From the NCBI GenBank assembly GCA_964036665.1, contig OZ038531.1, forward strand, positions 9,238,168-9,302,167: a DNA stretch of 64,000 nt, written 5' to 3'. Within the stretch, counting starts at the first letter, position 1. Each line of letters begins with the position of its first letter. The notes under the pieces were generated by a model. The model worked only from the letters and a program-made list of their open reading frames with translations, was not told where the DNA came from and did no database searches. Source of the stretch: Gordius sp. MW1. Lineage: Eukaryota; Nematomorpha; Gordioida; Gordea; Gordiidae. Below, piece after piece: positions 22,181 to 34,117 of the stretch. Position numbers and translations under genes: made by a program.

Positions 22181-22408
22181 ACCTATTCGTCTTGGGTTCA
22201 AAATGTCACAGTCCAAAATGTCACACGAATATCACGAAAAATTAAATCTCAAATGGGGAGGAAATTTGATGTACATCTAATCCTAACCCAACCCCTAACC
22301 TAAAACGCTGACCTAAAACACTACCCAATATAAATTATGCGCTTGCGCAATGAGTAATTGCGAATCTCACGATCGTGAGATTCGCGAATCTCACGATGTG
22401 GCTTTGTT
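22164..22408. other. Spacer after copy A, with a perfect palindrome
   Basis: No gene seen. Contains CCTAACC-type words (22285-22310) and the palindrome at 22360-22385 listed separately. Confidence 0.35.
22360..22385. repeat. 26-bp perfect palindrome
   Basis: GCGAATCTCAC, a central GATC, then GTGAGATTCGC form an uninterrupted inverted repeat. A third GAATCTCACGAT copy follows directly (22385-22397). Confidence 0.8.
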
Positions 22409-23605
22409 GTCCAATACAAGTAGGTGTCAGATGGAACTCAATCTTAGCTTGCCGATTTAGCTAAGTTCTAGAATTTCATCCGGGCAAATACATATTTACA
22501 TTGCATAATCCATACATTTGTTGCAGGAATAAAATCACACGTTAGCAATAACGTGGCCTTATGCGCCATTTGGCGTGAGAAGGGGCTCAACCTTAGATTG
22601 CACTTACTAAGCTCTTGGGCGTCTTCGGGGCAAAAAATACATACATACATACAGACATTACATTATTCAAATTATTTTGCCATTATACAAATATGAGATT
22701 AATTATGAAAGTACAAGTTTATATCTATTATTTAAAAAAGATTTTATGAAAGAAATTTTCCTACAAAGAAATTTAATGTCATTAGCAACAATAATTGATG
22801 GAACATTCGGATGAAATATGCGTCATAACATTTGAAACTGATAAAATGAAGCATGGGTATCGGGAAATATAATGTTAACCTTCTAATGTTTTTAAATTAG
22901 TTTGAATAAGATCGTGCATCACTTAGCACACAAATAAATATTATCTTTATAGAGTCCATCCTTAAATAATGTGAAGCTACAACCTTACAAATACTAATGA
23001 AAAGGTCAATGGTGTGTTAATTGAAGAGTTTTCCCCTAAGGTTTTTTATTCCTTTTTAAAGTATATAGCATTAATTTATATTTTTATCATACATTTATCT
23101 TATGCAATGATATTAATGTTTTAGTAATTAGGGTAATATCTGATGAAGCTCAGTATCTGTTTGATGTATACTTAAAAGAAATATTTGTTAAAAGATATAC
23201 AAAATGCAGGTGCTTCTTGCATAAATTCATATATCAATGTAGCAAATGGCTATTACTATATTACATAAGAGAAACTATTGTACAATGAAATCAATACAAA
23301 GACATGTGTAAAATAAATTAACTTAAGCTAATTGTTAAATTAAGCATTTATGTTTAATTGAAAGTGAGTAGACAATTTGACTGCCTTTGATTATAATCTT
23401 TGTGTTAGTTTAGGCTATTGGCTATTAATATTGATCACTAAACATGTTGCATCTTTAGATAATTAATTGTTGATAGCTTGAATAAAAACAACTTTATGAA
23501 AGGTTTTATTCAATTATTTTGTTGTCTTTTACAATTTACATGGTTCTCAAAAAATCATCTTTCACCAACCATCTGGATTAATATAATTTTGGTAAAGGTA
23601 TATAC
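22409..23605. repeat. 1.2-kb segmental repeat, copy 1 (empty-site copy)
   Basis: It is nearly identical to 59052-59331 plus 61273-62190. It starts within LINE 3' sequence (GTCCAATACAAGTAGGTGTC), includes the two 3'-end modules, and continues about 0.95 kb beyond the LINE tail into AT-rich sequence. Here CAAATATGA (22688-22696) and GTATATAC (23598-23605) are single, whereas in copy 2 transposons sit at these points. This copy therefore shows the pre-insertion state. Confidence 0.85.
22414..22670 (+). repeat. Two stacked LINE 3'-end modules
   Basis: The first module is GTGTCAGATGGAACTCAATC, TTAGCTTGCCGATTTAGCTA, TTTCATCCGGGCAAATACAT. The second is CGTGGCCTTATGCGCCATTT, AACCTTAGATTGCACTTAC, GCTCTTGGGCGTCTTCGGGG, then ATACATACATACATACAGACATT in parts. 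The first module alone ends the LINE at 48820, and the second resembles the end of the block-A LINE. This may be one tail inserted beside another, or a SINE-like composite. Confidence 0.6.
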
Positions 23606-24449
23606 CTAGTAGAATATTAGTAATTTCTGAAATGTTCTAACCATTATGAGCTAATAGTTTTTGGGATATGAAATAAGCTCTCCACCGTGTTGATTTTTAC
23701 TTTTTTTTTGAAAGTGGTGCTATCTTCTTGAGTATGAGTGTATTGTGAATGTGACCCTAAAGAAATTCTATAAAATCAACAAAAAATCTTAAAAACATAG
23801 TTAGGATGTGAGGTATAAAATATCAACTGGTATCTCCAATTACAAATCAAGAAGTGAATAAGGTATTATATTAATTTTTAGGTCTAGCTTCCATTATATA
23901 AAGAGATATAATATTTTGTATTATATTTATAAATAATAAAAACTTCATAATAATTTAAAGAGTTGATGTTTCTATTTTATTAAAAACTATTAAAAGATAG
24001 CATTTTTTTAACTTAGCATTTTCTTTGAAGATAATTAACAACACTATTTAATAAAATATAATAGCCTGAGATGTTTCCACATATCTCTTAAATTTTATAT
24101 TTATCACCTTTAAAAATATTAACAATCCTTTTCTCAAAACTTTCTTTTTTTAGATTATTTTTGTTCAAAAAGAATGATAATGCCATGCAAAAGCGCATTG
24201 TTGACCTTAATAATCAACTATTAAAGTTTTATTCATTTGATGAGGGGGTATATTATCACACCTTTACAAGCAGTGCATTTTTATGACAAGATTGGTAATT
24301 CTAACTAAATAATTCTCTCAGAAGATTAAGTGTGTGGGAAAGTTTAAGTTTTCCCTGGGTAAAATTTTCCCTTAAACCACATTTTCAATAATTAATTTTA
24401 CTTTCTTTGATTTTTAACTGCTTTTAGGCAGAATAATTTGTAATATCTG
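23606..24449. other. AT-rich, no gene
   Basis: Nothing recognised. It may be the continuation of the 1.2-kb repeat, whose second copy is cut by the hAT element at 62191. Confidence 0.4.
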
Positions 24450-26490
24450 GAGTGTTATGATATGAGCTAAGACTAAATTTAGACAAAAAATTTACTTTAA
24501 CATTTTAATAAATTAACATATATTTATATCTATATATATATTAAGGAAAATGTTTTTACCAATTATTTAGACATAATATGTGCTGAAGAGTAGTCGATGA
24601 CATCCGGTTACGTTTCTTTGTCATAACGTCTCCGGCCTTGGAAAAGACCCTTTCCGCGGCAACCAATGACGCTTGTTGTGCGAGAAAGGATCTAGCCATA
24701 ATGGCTAGATTCGGAAACTCAATTGCGTTGGTTCTCCACCATGCATACACGTCGCTGTGAATGGAGATCCTCGTTTTTTGCGCATATTTTATCAACTCAT
24801 CATGCTCCGTGTTGAGATTAGTAAGATTTGCATCAAGCCTAAAATATACTATATATTATAAAAATATTAAGTTACGTTTTCTTCATCACGATTTGGCTTA
24901 ACCGTGAGCTTTTTGCCAATGAATTGATATTCGAACCTTCTCCCCCTTCGTATTCATTCTGGAAAGTTTAATAAAACTCCTCTGAATATGAAGGGTTTTT
25001 TAATACCTTTGGGATTATATTGACATCCATTCTTGGATCCAAGTACAAACACGCGTAATTTTCAAACGTACTTACATAGGGCATATAGCTATTAGAGCCC
25101 TGCACGGGTGACCCGACCTCGGGTCGGGTTCGGGTTGAAAATTTTAAAATGCGTTCGGGTCGGGTTCGGGTTTAAAAATTTAGAAAAGCTTTCCGGTCGG
25201 GTTCGGGTTGAAAATTTTAAAAGGCATTCGGGGCGGGTTCGGGTTGAAAAAATTTAAATGCTTTCGGGTCGGGTTCGGGTTGAAAAATTTAAAAGACATT
25301 TGGGTTGGGTTCTTGTTGAAAAAATTTAAATGCTTTTGGGTCGGTTCGGGTTGAAAAAAAGTGACTTTGCAGGGCTCTAATAGCTATTTAGCTTTTTAAG
25401 CATCCTTTCTACGGATGCTAAAATTACTGAATTTTTGATAGTTATTTTGTGCTGGTTTAATTCTCCCAGCATGTCCTCTTGAAATAAAAGGACCGAACCA
25501 ACGGTGTTATTTGATTCGCAGCTCAATTAAAGCGTCAGATCGTAGAAAGTTTTTAGCATCTCCTCGACTTCCTTCAACATTGCTATCTCATCTGTAGAAA
25601 ACAACAGGCTCTTGTTGCCTATGTTTTTATCCGCCAATACATTGAGGCAGGCAATATTTTAATAAAAAATATTATTTTATACTTTTATAATGACCCTTAT
25701 TAGCCTCAGCCAACATAAGGTACGTAGAGTTCCAACCTGTATTATTCGGCTGGGGAATTTTTGTTTTCGTCATTTTAGCCTCTTCATCGCTAAGTGAAGG
25801 TGATTTTTTTAAGGTCTTCATTAGAAATTACATTTTTTCGAGTGGTCCTTCAATGGCCGCCAAACCCTCCTTTACCACGAGGTTGATGATGTGACAGGCA
25901 CATTTTCTATGATAGACTATCTTTGAGGCGTTCCTTTTGAACAAATTCATAGCCCCTATTTCGTTGCGGGCGTTGTCCGTAGTAATAGACAAAATTTTGT
26001 CAGTGATTTGGTATTCATCAAATACCCTGAGCAAATGATAGTAGAGTATATCAGAAGTATGCGGGTGACATACTTCAACAATATCCAGTAATAGGGACTT
26101 GGGCTCCCATGAATTATTAATAAAGTGCCTCGTGATGGCCATGAATGAAGAGTTTTTTATAGACCTCCGAACATCTGTAGTAATCAATTGGACTTAGTGA
26201 TATTAAGATTCTCTTGATTTCTTTTTGCTTAATATCGAAAATATTGCCTAATTCCCTCTTTTTCGTTTCCTTGCTCCATATTTGGACAGTTGAATTAAAA
26301 TATTTTAAAATATATTGTAAATGCGCTGAATAGATTTTCCTCAACAATTTAATTTAAAATTCTTTTGTTAATATTGTCGTTTTGATCAGCGGTTAAGTTT
26401 TGATTTGATAGACTATGTTCTTTCTCCGCCTCCATTTCTCCATGAGCGTTTTTTATAATGAAGTTTGATATTGCTTACAAATATACTTTA
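24450..26490 (-). pseudogene. hAT transposase, left inverted copy
   Basis: The minus strand reads through most of a hAT transposase. N-terminal part: STVQIWSKETKKRELGNIF (26347 downwards). Catalytic region: TTDVRRSIKNSSFMAITRHF, SITTDNARNEIGAM and CACHIINLVVKEGLA (26187-25828), then NNTGWNSTYLMLAEA (about 25740). C-terminal dimerisation domain: WWRTNAIEFPNLAIMA, AAERVFSKAGDV (24795-24556). Stops, frame changes and a 287-bp MITE (25093-25379) break it. It is the inverted counterpart of 26580-28275; together they form a head-to-head palindrome with a loop of about 80-90 bp. The two arms share sequence to about 24450 and 28275. No hAT TIR/TSD could be assigned. Confidence 0.82.
25093..25379. mobile_element. 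hAT MITE, TAGAGCCCTGCA ends
   Basis: TIR TAGAGCCCTGCA at both ends, with perfect 8-bp TSD ATAGCTAT (25085-25092, 25380-25387). The interior consists of six or so degenerate units of GGGTCGGGTTCGGGTT plus GAAAATTTAAAATGC, the same architecture as 7074-8230 but with a different TIR core (CC instead of AA) and no unique centre. It disrupts the left hAT transposase pseudogene, so it is younger than that gene. The arm at 26580-28275 lacks it. Confidence 0.9.
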
Positions 26491-26579
26491 AATTATCGGT
26501 AGGAGCTTATCCCGATACCCCTCCCCTTGCCTATGCCAGCGTAGAAACTCGTAAATGAATCTTACAGGATTTATTTTAA

Positions 26580-28275
26580 ATATTTTGTAAATATAATATA
26601 TTTTTAAACAATATCAAGCTGCACTATAAAAACACTCATAATGAAATGGAGGTGGAGAAAGAACAGAGTCTGTCTAATCAAACCCTAAACGCTGGTCAAA
26701 ACAACATTATTAATAAAAGAATTTTAAATTTAATTGTTTTAAAATATTTGAATTATACTGTCAAAATATGGAGCAATAAAACGGCGAAGAAGGAATTGAC
26801 CAACATTTTCGAGATTAAGCACAAAAAAATCAAGACATTTATATCCCTTAAGTCTACATTTTTTATCACTACAGACGTTTGGAAGTTTTTAAAAAAAGTT
26901 CTTCATTCATGGCCATCACGGGGCTCTTCATTAATGTATCATGGGAGCCCAAGTCCGTATTACTTGATATTGTTAAAGTATGTCACCCACATACTTGTGA
27001 TATACTCTATAATCAATTACTCAGGGTGTTTGATGAATACCAAATCACCAACAAAATTTTTTCGATCACAACGGACAACGCCCGCATTGAAATTGGGGCA
27101 ATCAATTTGTTCAAAACGAACATGAAATGGGAAGATTATCATTGAAGATGTGCCTGTCACATCATTAAAATTAAACCTATGGTAATAGAGGTATTGGTGG
27201 TCATTGAAGGAGCATTGGAAAAGGTTTATTTTTTAGTTAAGAAGTTTAAATAATCACCCTTACTCAGCTATGAATATGTTAAGATGACCAAAACAAAAAT
27301 CCTCAGCTGAATAATACACGTTGGAACTCAACGTACCTTATGTTAGCTGAGGCAGTACATTATAATGGTATATAAAAGTTTTAATTAGAATATTGCCTGC
27401 CCTAATGTATTGGTCGATCAAAACATAGGCAACAAGAGACTGATTTTTTCTACATGAGATTATATTGTTGAAAAAAGTTGAGGAACTGTTGAAAACCTTT
27501 TAAGACCTCACTCTCGACTTGACCTGCGAATCCAATCTCACCCTGGGCTCTGCCCTCATATAATTCGATGACATGCTGGATGATTTGAAACAACACAGCC
27601 AAACAATTACAAATTCAGTAATTTTAGCATCCGTAGAAAGGAAGTTAAATAGCTATATGCCATATGTGAGTACCTTCGAAAATTATGCTTGTTTATACTT
27701 GGATCCAAGAATAGATGTAAATATAATTCCAAAGGTTTTGAAAATCTTATCGTAATCAGAGGAGTTTTATCACACTTTTCAAAATGATTACGAAGGGGGA
27801 GAAGGTTCCAATCCCAATACAATGGCAAAAAGCTCATTGTCAAGCCAAATTGTGATGAAGAAAACGTAAATTAATATTTTTATAAGATATTATATAATAT
27901 TAGGGTTGATGCCATTCTATTAAATCTCAACACTGAGCATGATGAAATGGTGAAATACGCTTAAAAACCCAGAATCTCCCTTTATGGCGACCTTTACGCG
28001 TGGTGGAGAAACAAAGCCATGGTGATTCCGAATCTAGCCATTATGGCTAAATCCTTTCTCGCACAACAGGCGTCATCGGTTACTGCGGAAAGTGTTTTTT
28101 CTAAGGCCGGAGACGTTATGACAAAGATGCGTGACCGCATATCAACAACTACTCTTCAGCACATATTAGCCTAAATATCGCTAAAACACTTCCTTAATAT
28201 ATTTATATGTGTTTATTTGTTCGAATGGCTTAATAAATTTTTTTGTCTAAATTAAGTCTTAGCTCAAATCACTTT
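26580..28275 (+). pseudogene. hAT transposase, right inverted copy
   Basis: The start is at 26646 (MEVEKEQSLSNQTL), followed by YTVKIWSNKTAKKELTNIF, then in another frame SSSFMAITGLFINVSWEPKS, FSITTDNARIEIGAINLF, NNTRWNST-equivalent sequence near 27303-27330, MPYVSTFENYACLYLDPR (27660-27715), and WWRNKAMVIPNLAIMA, ESVFSKAGDVMTKMRDR (28000-28140). Several stops break it. It is homologous along its length to the opposite-strand copy 24450-26490 but clearly diverged from it, so the palindrome is old or arose from two related copies. Confidence 0.82.
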
Positions 28276-28360
28276 ATTTTGTATAAAACTTTACTAGTTG
28301 ATTACCGAGGCGCTCTCGCTTGGCATTTTCATCCCTTTACAACAATTAATCTAAAAAAAT

Positions 28361-28550
28361 CTAATATATAAAATTCTCGTGAAACGGTGTTGGTTATTAA
28401 ATTCCTCCGAAACGGCTGGACCGATTTTTATGAAAATTTCTGCGAATATTTGGTAGGTCTGAGCCTAGGTTTTAAACTATACTTGAAATCTAAGTGATAA
28501 GACGGTCAATTTATTTAGTTTTATATGTTTTGACGTATAAAATTACAATC
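28361..28550 (+). repeat. Helentron-like terminal fragment
   Basis: The stretch ATATATAAAATTCTCGTGAA, ACGGTGTTGGTTATTAAATT, CCTCCGAAACGGCTGGACCG, ATTTTTATGAAAATTTCTGC and GTAGGTCTGAGCCTAGG resembles a repeat seen widely in arthropod genomes that I associate with Helitron/Helentron ends. This rests on recall of the motif, not on a search. It ends where duplicated block B starts. Confidence 0.4.
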
Positions 28551-28799
28551 TTAAATTTATTCATCAAAAGGCAATACTTTTTCGTCAGTGCTTATTAAGC
28601 GTGCCATTAGTTTAAATATTTAATTATGTTAAATATAAGCAAACTTAGAATTTTGTGGGTCAAGCTATATTTGGAAGACACGATAGTTTTTTTACAAATG
28701 TAATAAAAATTTTATTTTTTTAAAATTTCATAAATTTATTTATTAAATGGTAAACAAAAAATTACATACACGACTAAAATATATAAAAACATGCTATAA

Positions 28800-29770
28800 C
28801 TAAACGGATGGCATTGATCCGTTTATGGAAATCGTGTTGGATTTAACGATTTCCATTGTGCACTTCTGCCTGATAAAAAAGCACTCTTTCAAATATAAAG
28901 AGACGCTGGAGAACGCTTTTCCAATTTGTTTCAGGAGAGCCAGAGCTTCAACGCCTAAATTTCCATTTGTGGTTGCCACTACGGGAATGAATATTGTGTC
29001 CGCGAGGGAAGAATATTTTACTGTCTTCCTATTTTCTGCACTGACTATAAGGTCGGGAGAGGAGTTGGATGGGGCAAATATGTCGACCGTGGTGAAGTCC
29101 CAAGATTCAGTCCACGGGACCATGGGATGACCCCGTTTGGTCTTTTCCCATCTGTGGTGCTAAGACCGACGGGCTCCAAGGTGTTTGGGTAGCCAGCCTT
29201 CCTAAGGTACTGGCCGATGATTTTGTTGATCGCCGTGTGCCTGGGATTGCGGTTTTTGCTGTATCTGCAATGGAGGGGATGATGACCATTAGGTTGGACC
29301 GGCTGTTTGCAGAGATCGCATACGAAAGGGGATACTATGTCGCATCCGAGACGGAGGCCTATGGCTATGCGTAACTCCTCCCCAGACATATGAAGTCCCA
29401 AATTCCTGCTCGGGATAGCTTCGAGTCATTCGTAACCACTCTTGGAAGAGGCCCAATTGAAAAGGAGTTTTCCCTGAGATAGTTCGTTCGAAGAAAGAAA
29501 AACACGGAACGTGCTATTAGAGGAAGATCCCATTCCTTTTGGGTCACACCGAGTGGTCGTTGGGCTGACTCGAGCTTGTCTGCGTCCCACCTGTGGAGAG
29601 CCTCCTGGAGGTGCGGGTCTGGGAGCGATGTCATGGCAGAGATAAGGGGGTCGGTGCTCATGCGCGAAGATATAAAACCCGCTAATGCTATCTGTTGCGG
29701 AGATCGAATACCAATTCCCCCACTCTTAGAAGGGAGGGATGCCTGGAGCCATTGGACTGGAGTAAACTAA
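28800..29770 (-). pseudogene. LINE C-terminal fragment (copy B)
   Basis: Duplicate of 8526-9502 with the same motif order (WLQASLP, LRIAIGLRLGC, CDLCKQPVQPNGHH, DGKRPNG, WDFTTVDIFAPSN). It has a 6-bp deletion after DGKRPNG relative to copy A, and shares the frame break near 29400. Confidence 0.8.
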
Positions 29771-30008
29771 ATATTTTTTAAAAAATTGCCCTTTTGTTAG
29801 AAACTGTTATTTTTATTAATTGGTAACTACCTCTATGAAGTAGTGTTTGAGCTAAATTAATGCTGTGTTGCACAGTAAGAGTGTGTTAAAAAGGTTCTCA
29901 AATAAAAAATTATATGTCACTTTAATTTTAATTTTTTAATATATTTTTATTTATGTAATATTTGATTAAAATCAAGGGAAAAAATTTATATAGTAAGAAA
30001 AATTTAAA

Positions 30009-30260
30009 GTCGAGACATGCCGAGATTTCTCGTCAAGGCGAGACCGAGGTTTTTCTAGGACTAGACGAAATAGTTTCATACACCAAAGTGAGACGAGATT
30101 TTGCACGAGACCGAGACGAGATCAAAACGGTTTAGTTGTATCAAACTTATTAAAGTCGAGACATGTCAGGATATCTCGTCGAGACAAGACAGATATTTTT
30201 CTATGCCGAGACCAGATGAGATCTTATAATATCACACGAGACAAAATCGAAACGCTATCT
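30009..30260 (+). repeat. GAGAC-rich module (copy B)
   Basis: Duplicate of 9741-9993, with a 4-bp deletion (CATACACC versus CATACTCACACC) and a few substitutions. Confidence 0.55.
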
Positions 30261-31261
30261 ACATCCGTCACACAATGTAACATCTTTTCTACTTTCCAAG
30301 CTTGGTAGAACTTGTGTAATTTTAAGAACAATCGGAGGATGCATAGGAAATAAAGAATAGATGTATCATACCAAACGACAAAAGTATTGTTGCACTTACT
30401 TTAAACCAAAGCACTTATCCTAAATTTGTAGCAAATACTTCGGGTTCCCTTTATCATCCTTAACAGATTAAAAAAGCGCAAACATATTAGAGTCCCTTAT
30501 TATAATTGCAAAAAGATATAATATTATAAAGCTAGGCTTGTAAACATTATTTTTTAAGGTTAAGAAATATTTAAACACCAACCGAACCAAGGCAAAATAA
30601 AATGAACGAAGAGGAGATTTACTGAATGGTTAGTTAATGAAATTATTATGAAATTGCAACCGCTAGTAATGCAAACTAGATCACATTGTGCAAAGATTTG
30701 CACAACCTAGGTCCAGCCTTCACAATGTTGAGATGAATGATTTGGTTAATTCTATTACTACATTATGCGACATGAAAATGGCAAAGATATGATAGATATT
30801 TGCTTAGATATTTAATCTTTTAGCAGAAAAGCAAACATATTGAAGTGCAAAAATCTCTCCCACTTGTGTTAAAGTTTTCAAATTTTCTAAAATGATGTGT
30901 TTATCCTATACATTTTTAATATTATATAGTAAACTTATGATGCAGATTATATGGTTAATATAATGTGCATTTTATATTAAATGATTTATTAGTGTATTTA
31001 TCAAATTGAAGAACAGAGATTAATAGGTAGAGTAGATGTATCCAGCAAACTTTGTCAATAAAATTAGCGCTTAGATACAATTTTATATTCATTATTATGT
31101 TACTTTAAATATGACTAAAAACTAAATTAATATCAAAAAAAGGTCATTTAAATTAAATTATTATATTTATTTAATGCTTCAATATCCACCGTGACTTGAA
31201 ACTTTGAAAAAATTTGCATGATAAAATATTTTCCAAAATTCTCCTTTCTCCCCCTGAAGAT

Positions 31262-31502
31262 TGTTATGATTGTAAGGTATTTATTTTCACACACACAATA
31301 AGGATAAGTATCAATTAACAATGAAATAAGATATGAGCGAAATTTGGTATGATAAATTTAAGATATGAATAGCGATAGCGATGTGTTGTTTTTTTGGTCC
31401 GGAAGAATTGTTGTGGGATGGATGATTGAATTGAATTATATAAAGTAAAAGTAAGTGAATTTCAGTTCGTTACTTCATCTCGCCAATGTCTAAAACGCCA
31501 CA
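31262..31502 (-). repeat. LTR of CsRn1-type element B (3' LTR)
   Basis: Plus-strand TGTTATGATTG to CGCCACA, equivalent to 11011-11251. Confidence 0.92.
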
Positions 31503-31561
31503 ATACTCCCCTTCCAGATATTTTTAAGGTTTTAAATATGTCGATAAGCATTGGCTAAAAA

Positions 31562-32614
31562 TTATGTGATGTATTCCCGAAGATTTTTCGGCCAATGGAC
31601 TTTTCTGCCTTTTCGCGTTACTTTGACTGGTTCTTCCGCTTCTTGTGTCGGTGCTTCGGCTTGAGTTTCGTCGGCGGTCTGAAAGGATGGCTCCTCTCTA
31701 CTTAGATGGCAGGGTTTTAATCTGTCTATTGAGACTGAATCTCTTTTACCATTTTTTTCAATGACGAAGTATTTTGGTTCGCGTTTTAACACCTTGAACG
31801 GTCCGTCGTACGGTGAGGTGAGTGGCCTGCGAACTGCGTCGTTTCTGACAAAAACATGAGAAGTTTCTAGCAGACCTTGGCTAACCTGTTCTTTTGTCTT
31901 CCTGTGGTGTTGCGGTATGGGGTACGGTATTGCAATCATTGTCTTTCTTAGTTTGTCTACAAAGTTGTGCAGTTCCATTTCCGGTTGTTGGCTGGCCTCA
32001 GGTAACTGTAGAAAATAGTCTCCAGGCAGTCTTATGTTGGTTCCATATACGAGTTCGGATGGTGTTAGTCCAATGTCTTACTTGATTGTGGCACGGATAC
32101 CAAGTAACACGAGTGGAAGAACTTCACTCCATTTGATTTTTTCGGTGGCTTTTAAAGATGCCTTTAATTGTCTGTGGAAGCGTTCCACGAGTCCGTTGGC
32201 GGATGGGTGATAGGCAGTGGTTTTTATATGCCTGCATCCTAGTGTGTTGGGTTGTCTGAAAAGTCCTGACTGAAACTGCGATCCTCTGTCGGTAGTAATT
32301 GTACTTGGGACACCATAATTGGCTATCCAACTTTCAATTAGCTTGAAAGCGATCTCTTCGGTAGATGTATCTTTGAGTGGAACGGCCATGGGCCATCTCG
32401 AGAAACAATCTATTGCTGTCAAAATATATGTGAAACCGTTTGAAGGTGGTAGTGGTCCAACTAAATCGACGTGTATGTGTGAGAATCTTGCGTCTGGTTG
32501 TGCGAAAGACCCGGGCGTCGTTATAGTGTGTTTATGAACTTTGTTTAGTTGGCATTTTAAACAACTCTTAGCCCAATTTCTAACGTCTTGGTTCATCGAA
32601 GGCCACACATACAC
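31562..32614 (-). pseudogene. Integrase of CsRn1-type element B
   Basis: Same domain order as copy A, but split by a TAA at about 32080 (GAA to TAA in the segment IKEDIGLTP). It also has an in-frame 3-bp deletion that removes one residue (RQLSNTLG becomes RQPNTLG). The DDE residues lie upstream of the stop and remain readable; the C-terminal GPF/Y module lies downstream of it. Confidence 0.88.
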
Positions 32615-32744
32615 TCTTAAAATCAGTTTGCTTGTCGCTCGTATGCCAGGGTGAGAAAAAGCGTGAAAGTGATCGAAAACCTTCCTTCTGAGTGTTTCAG
32701 GTAATACCGGTCGGGGTTTAGTGGTTGAAAGATCACAAAGAACT

Positions 32745-34117
32745 TTATACTCTGATCCTGGGATAGGGATTAGTTGTAACTTTAGGGATGATGATTCCTT
32801 TAAGTTGCTCAGGGTTTGGTCGGGTCCTTTGATGCTTACTGATTTCCTCTAGGTTGGGAATTTCAGGTAATTCAGTAGCATCTATTTCCATCCGGGAAAG
32901 AATGAATCGTATGTCAGTAGTGTATTGCGATATGAGGTCCAACTGTCTTGTTTCTCTTGGAGAATACTGGTCGGGTTTTGCGTTGAATGCGTAGGTGAGT
33001 GGTTTATGGTCGGTATAGATTGTGAAATTACGACCTTCTAAGATATGGCGGAAATGCTTTATGGCCAAATATATTGCGAGGAGTTCGCGGCCAAAAGTAC
33101 TGTACCGGGTCTGGGTGGGTTGTAATTTCGATGAGAAAAATGCTAGTGGGTATGCCTTGTCCGAAATGGTTTGCTCCAAAACTGCTCCGACCGCCGTGTC
33201 TTATGCTTCGGTGGTCAGTGTGATTTTTGTAAGGGGGTCCGTATTCAAAAAGGTAAGTGTGGTAAAATTTACTAATGCTGCTTTTGCTTCTTCGAACGCC
33301 TTGACCTGAACATCGTTGCAGGTTACGGACTTTTTGGACTTCTTCAGCAAATCGGTCAGAGGTTGAAGGGTTTGAGAAATTCCGGGTAGAAACCTCCGAT
33401 AGAAATTTATCATACCTAGAAATCTCCGGAGCTTCTTCAGTGAATCAGGCAGGGGAAACTCGTTGATGTCCTTGACTTTGTCCAGCAGTTGGGCAATACC
33501 GGTGTTTGATACCTGGTGTCCGAGAAATTCGAGTTCGCCAACTCCGAATTCGCACTTCGCAGGGTTGATTCTCAGATCGTACTCTTGCAATCGTTGAAGA
33601 ACGATTCTCAAGTGTTGTTCGTGTTCCTGCTCCGATGCGCTGGCTATGAGGATATCATCGATGTACGCGTAAACGCAATCTAATCCTCTTAGGACTTCAT
33701 CAATGAATCGTTGGAACGTCTGTGCTGCGTTTTTTAGTCCGAACGGCATTCTTGCGAATTCGTACGGCCGAAAGGTGTTGTGACGGCTGTTTTGCATACG
33801 TCCTTTGGCGCAACGGGGATGTGATGGTACGCTCTCACAAGGTCCAGCTTGGAGAATATGATTTTGTTGTGAAGATTGGCAGTGAAATCGTGTATGTGTG
33901 GTATAGGATACCTGTCCGGTATTGTGACTTTATTCAGGCCTCTGTAGTCTCCACAAGGCCTCCAATCGCCTGTCTTTTTGGCGGCTAAATGCAATGGGGC
34001 TGCCCAGTTGCTGTCAGATTTCTGAATGATTCCTAACTCTAACATATGTTCGAATTCTTTTTTCGCGACGTTCAACTTTTCCGCCGTTAGTCTTCTTGGA
34101 CGTGCGTACTGAGCTGG
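32745..34117 (-). pseudogene. RT and RNase H of CsRn1-type element B
   Basis: RT runs 34117-33201 with the same frameshift at about 33769 as copy A. The N-terminal [19 protein letters not shown] is intact here. RNase H runs 33200-32745 after a stop replacing a serine codon in the EASDTAVG segment (TCA to TAA type change). YIDDILIAS and YTDHKPLTYAF are present. Confidence 0.88.

Noticed and set aside
22285..22310. CCTAACC / GGTTAGG words (also 43760-43790, 58335-58355) as telomeric repeats
   Set aside because: Only two or three imperfect units each, within MITE or spacer sequence.
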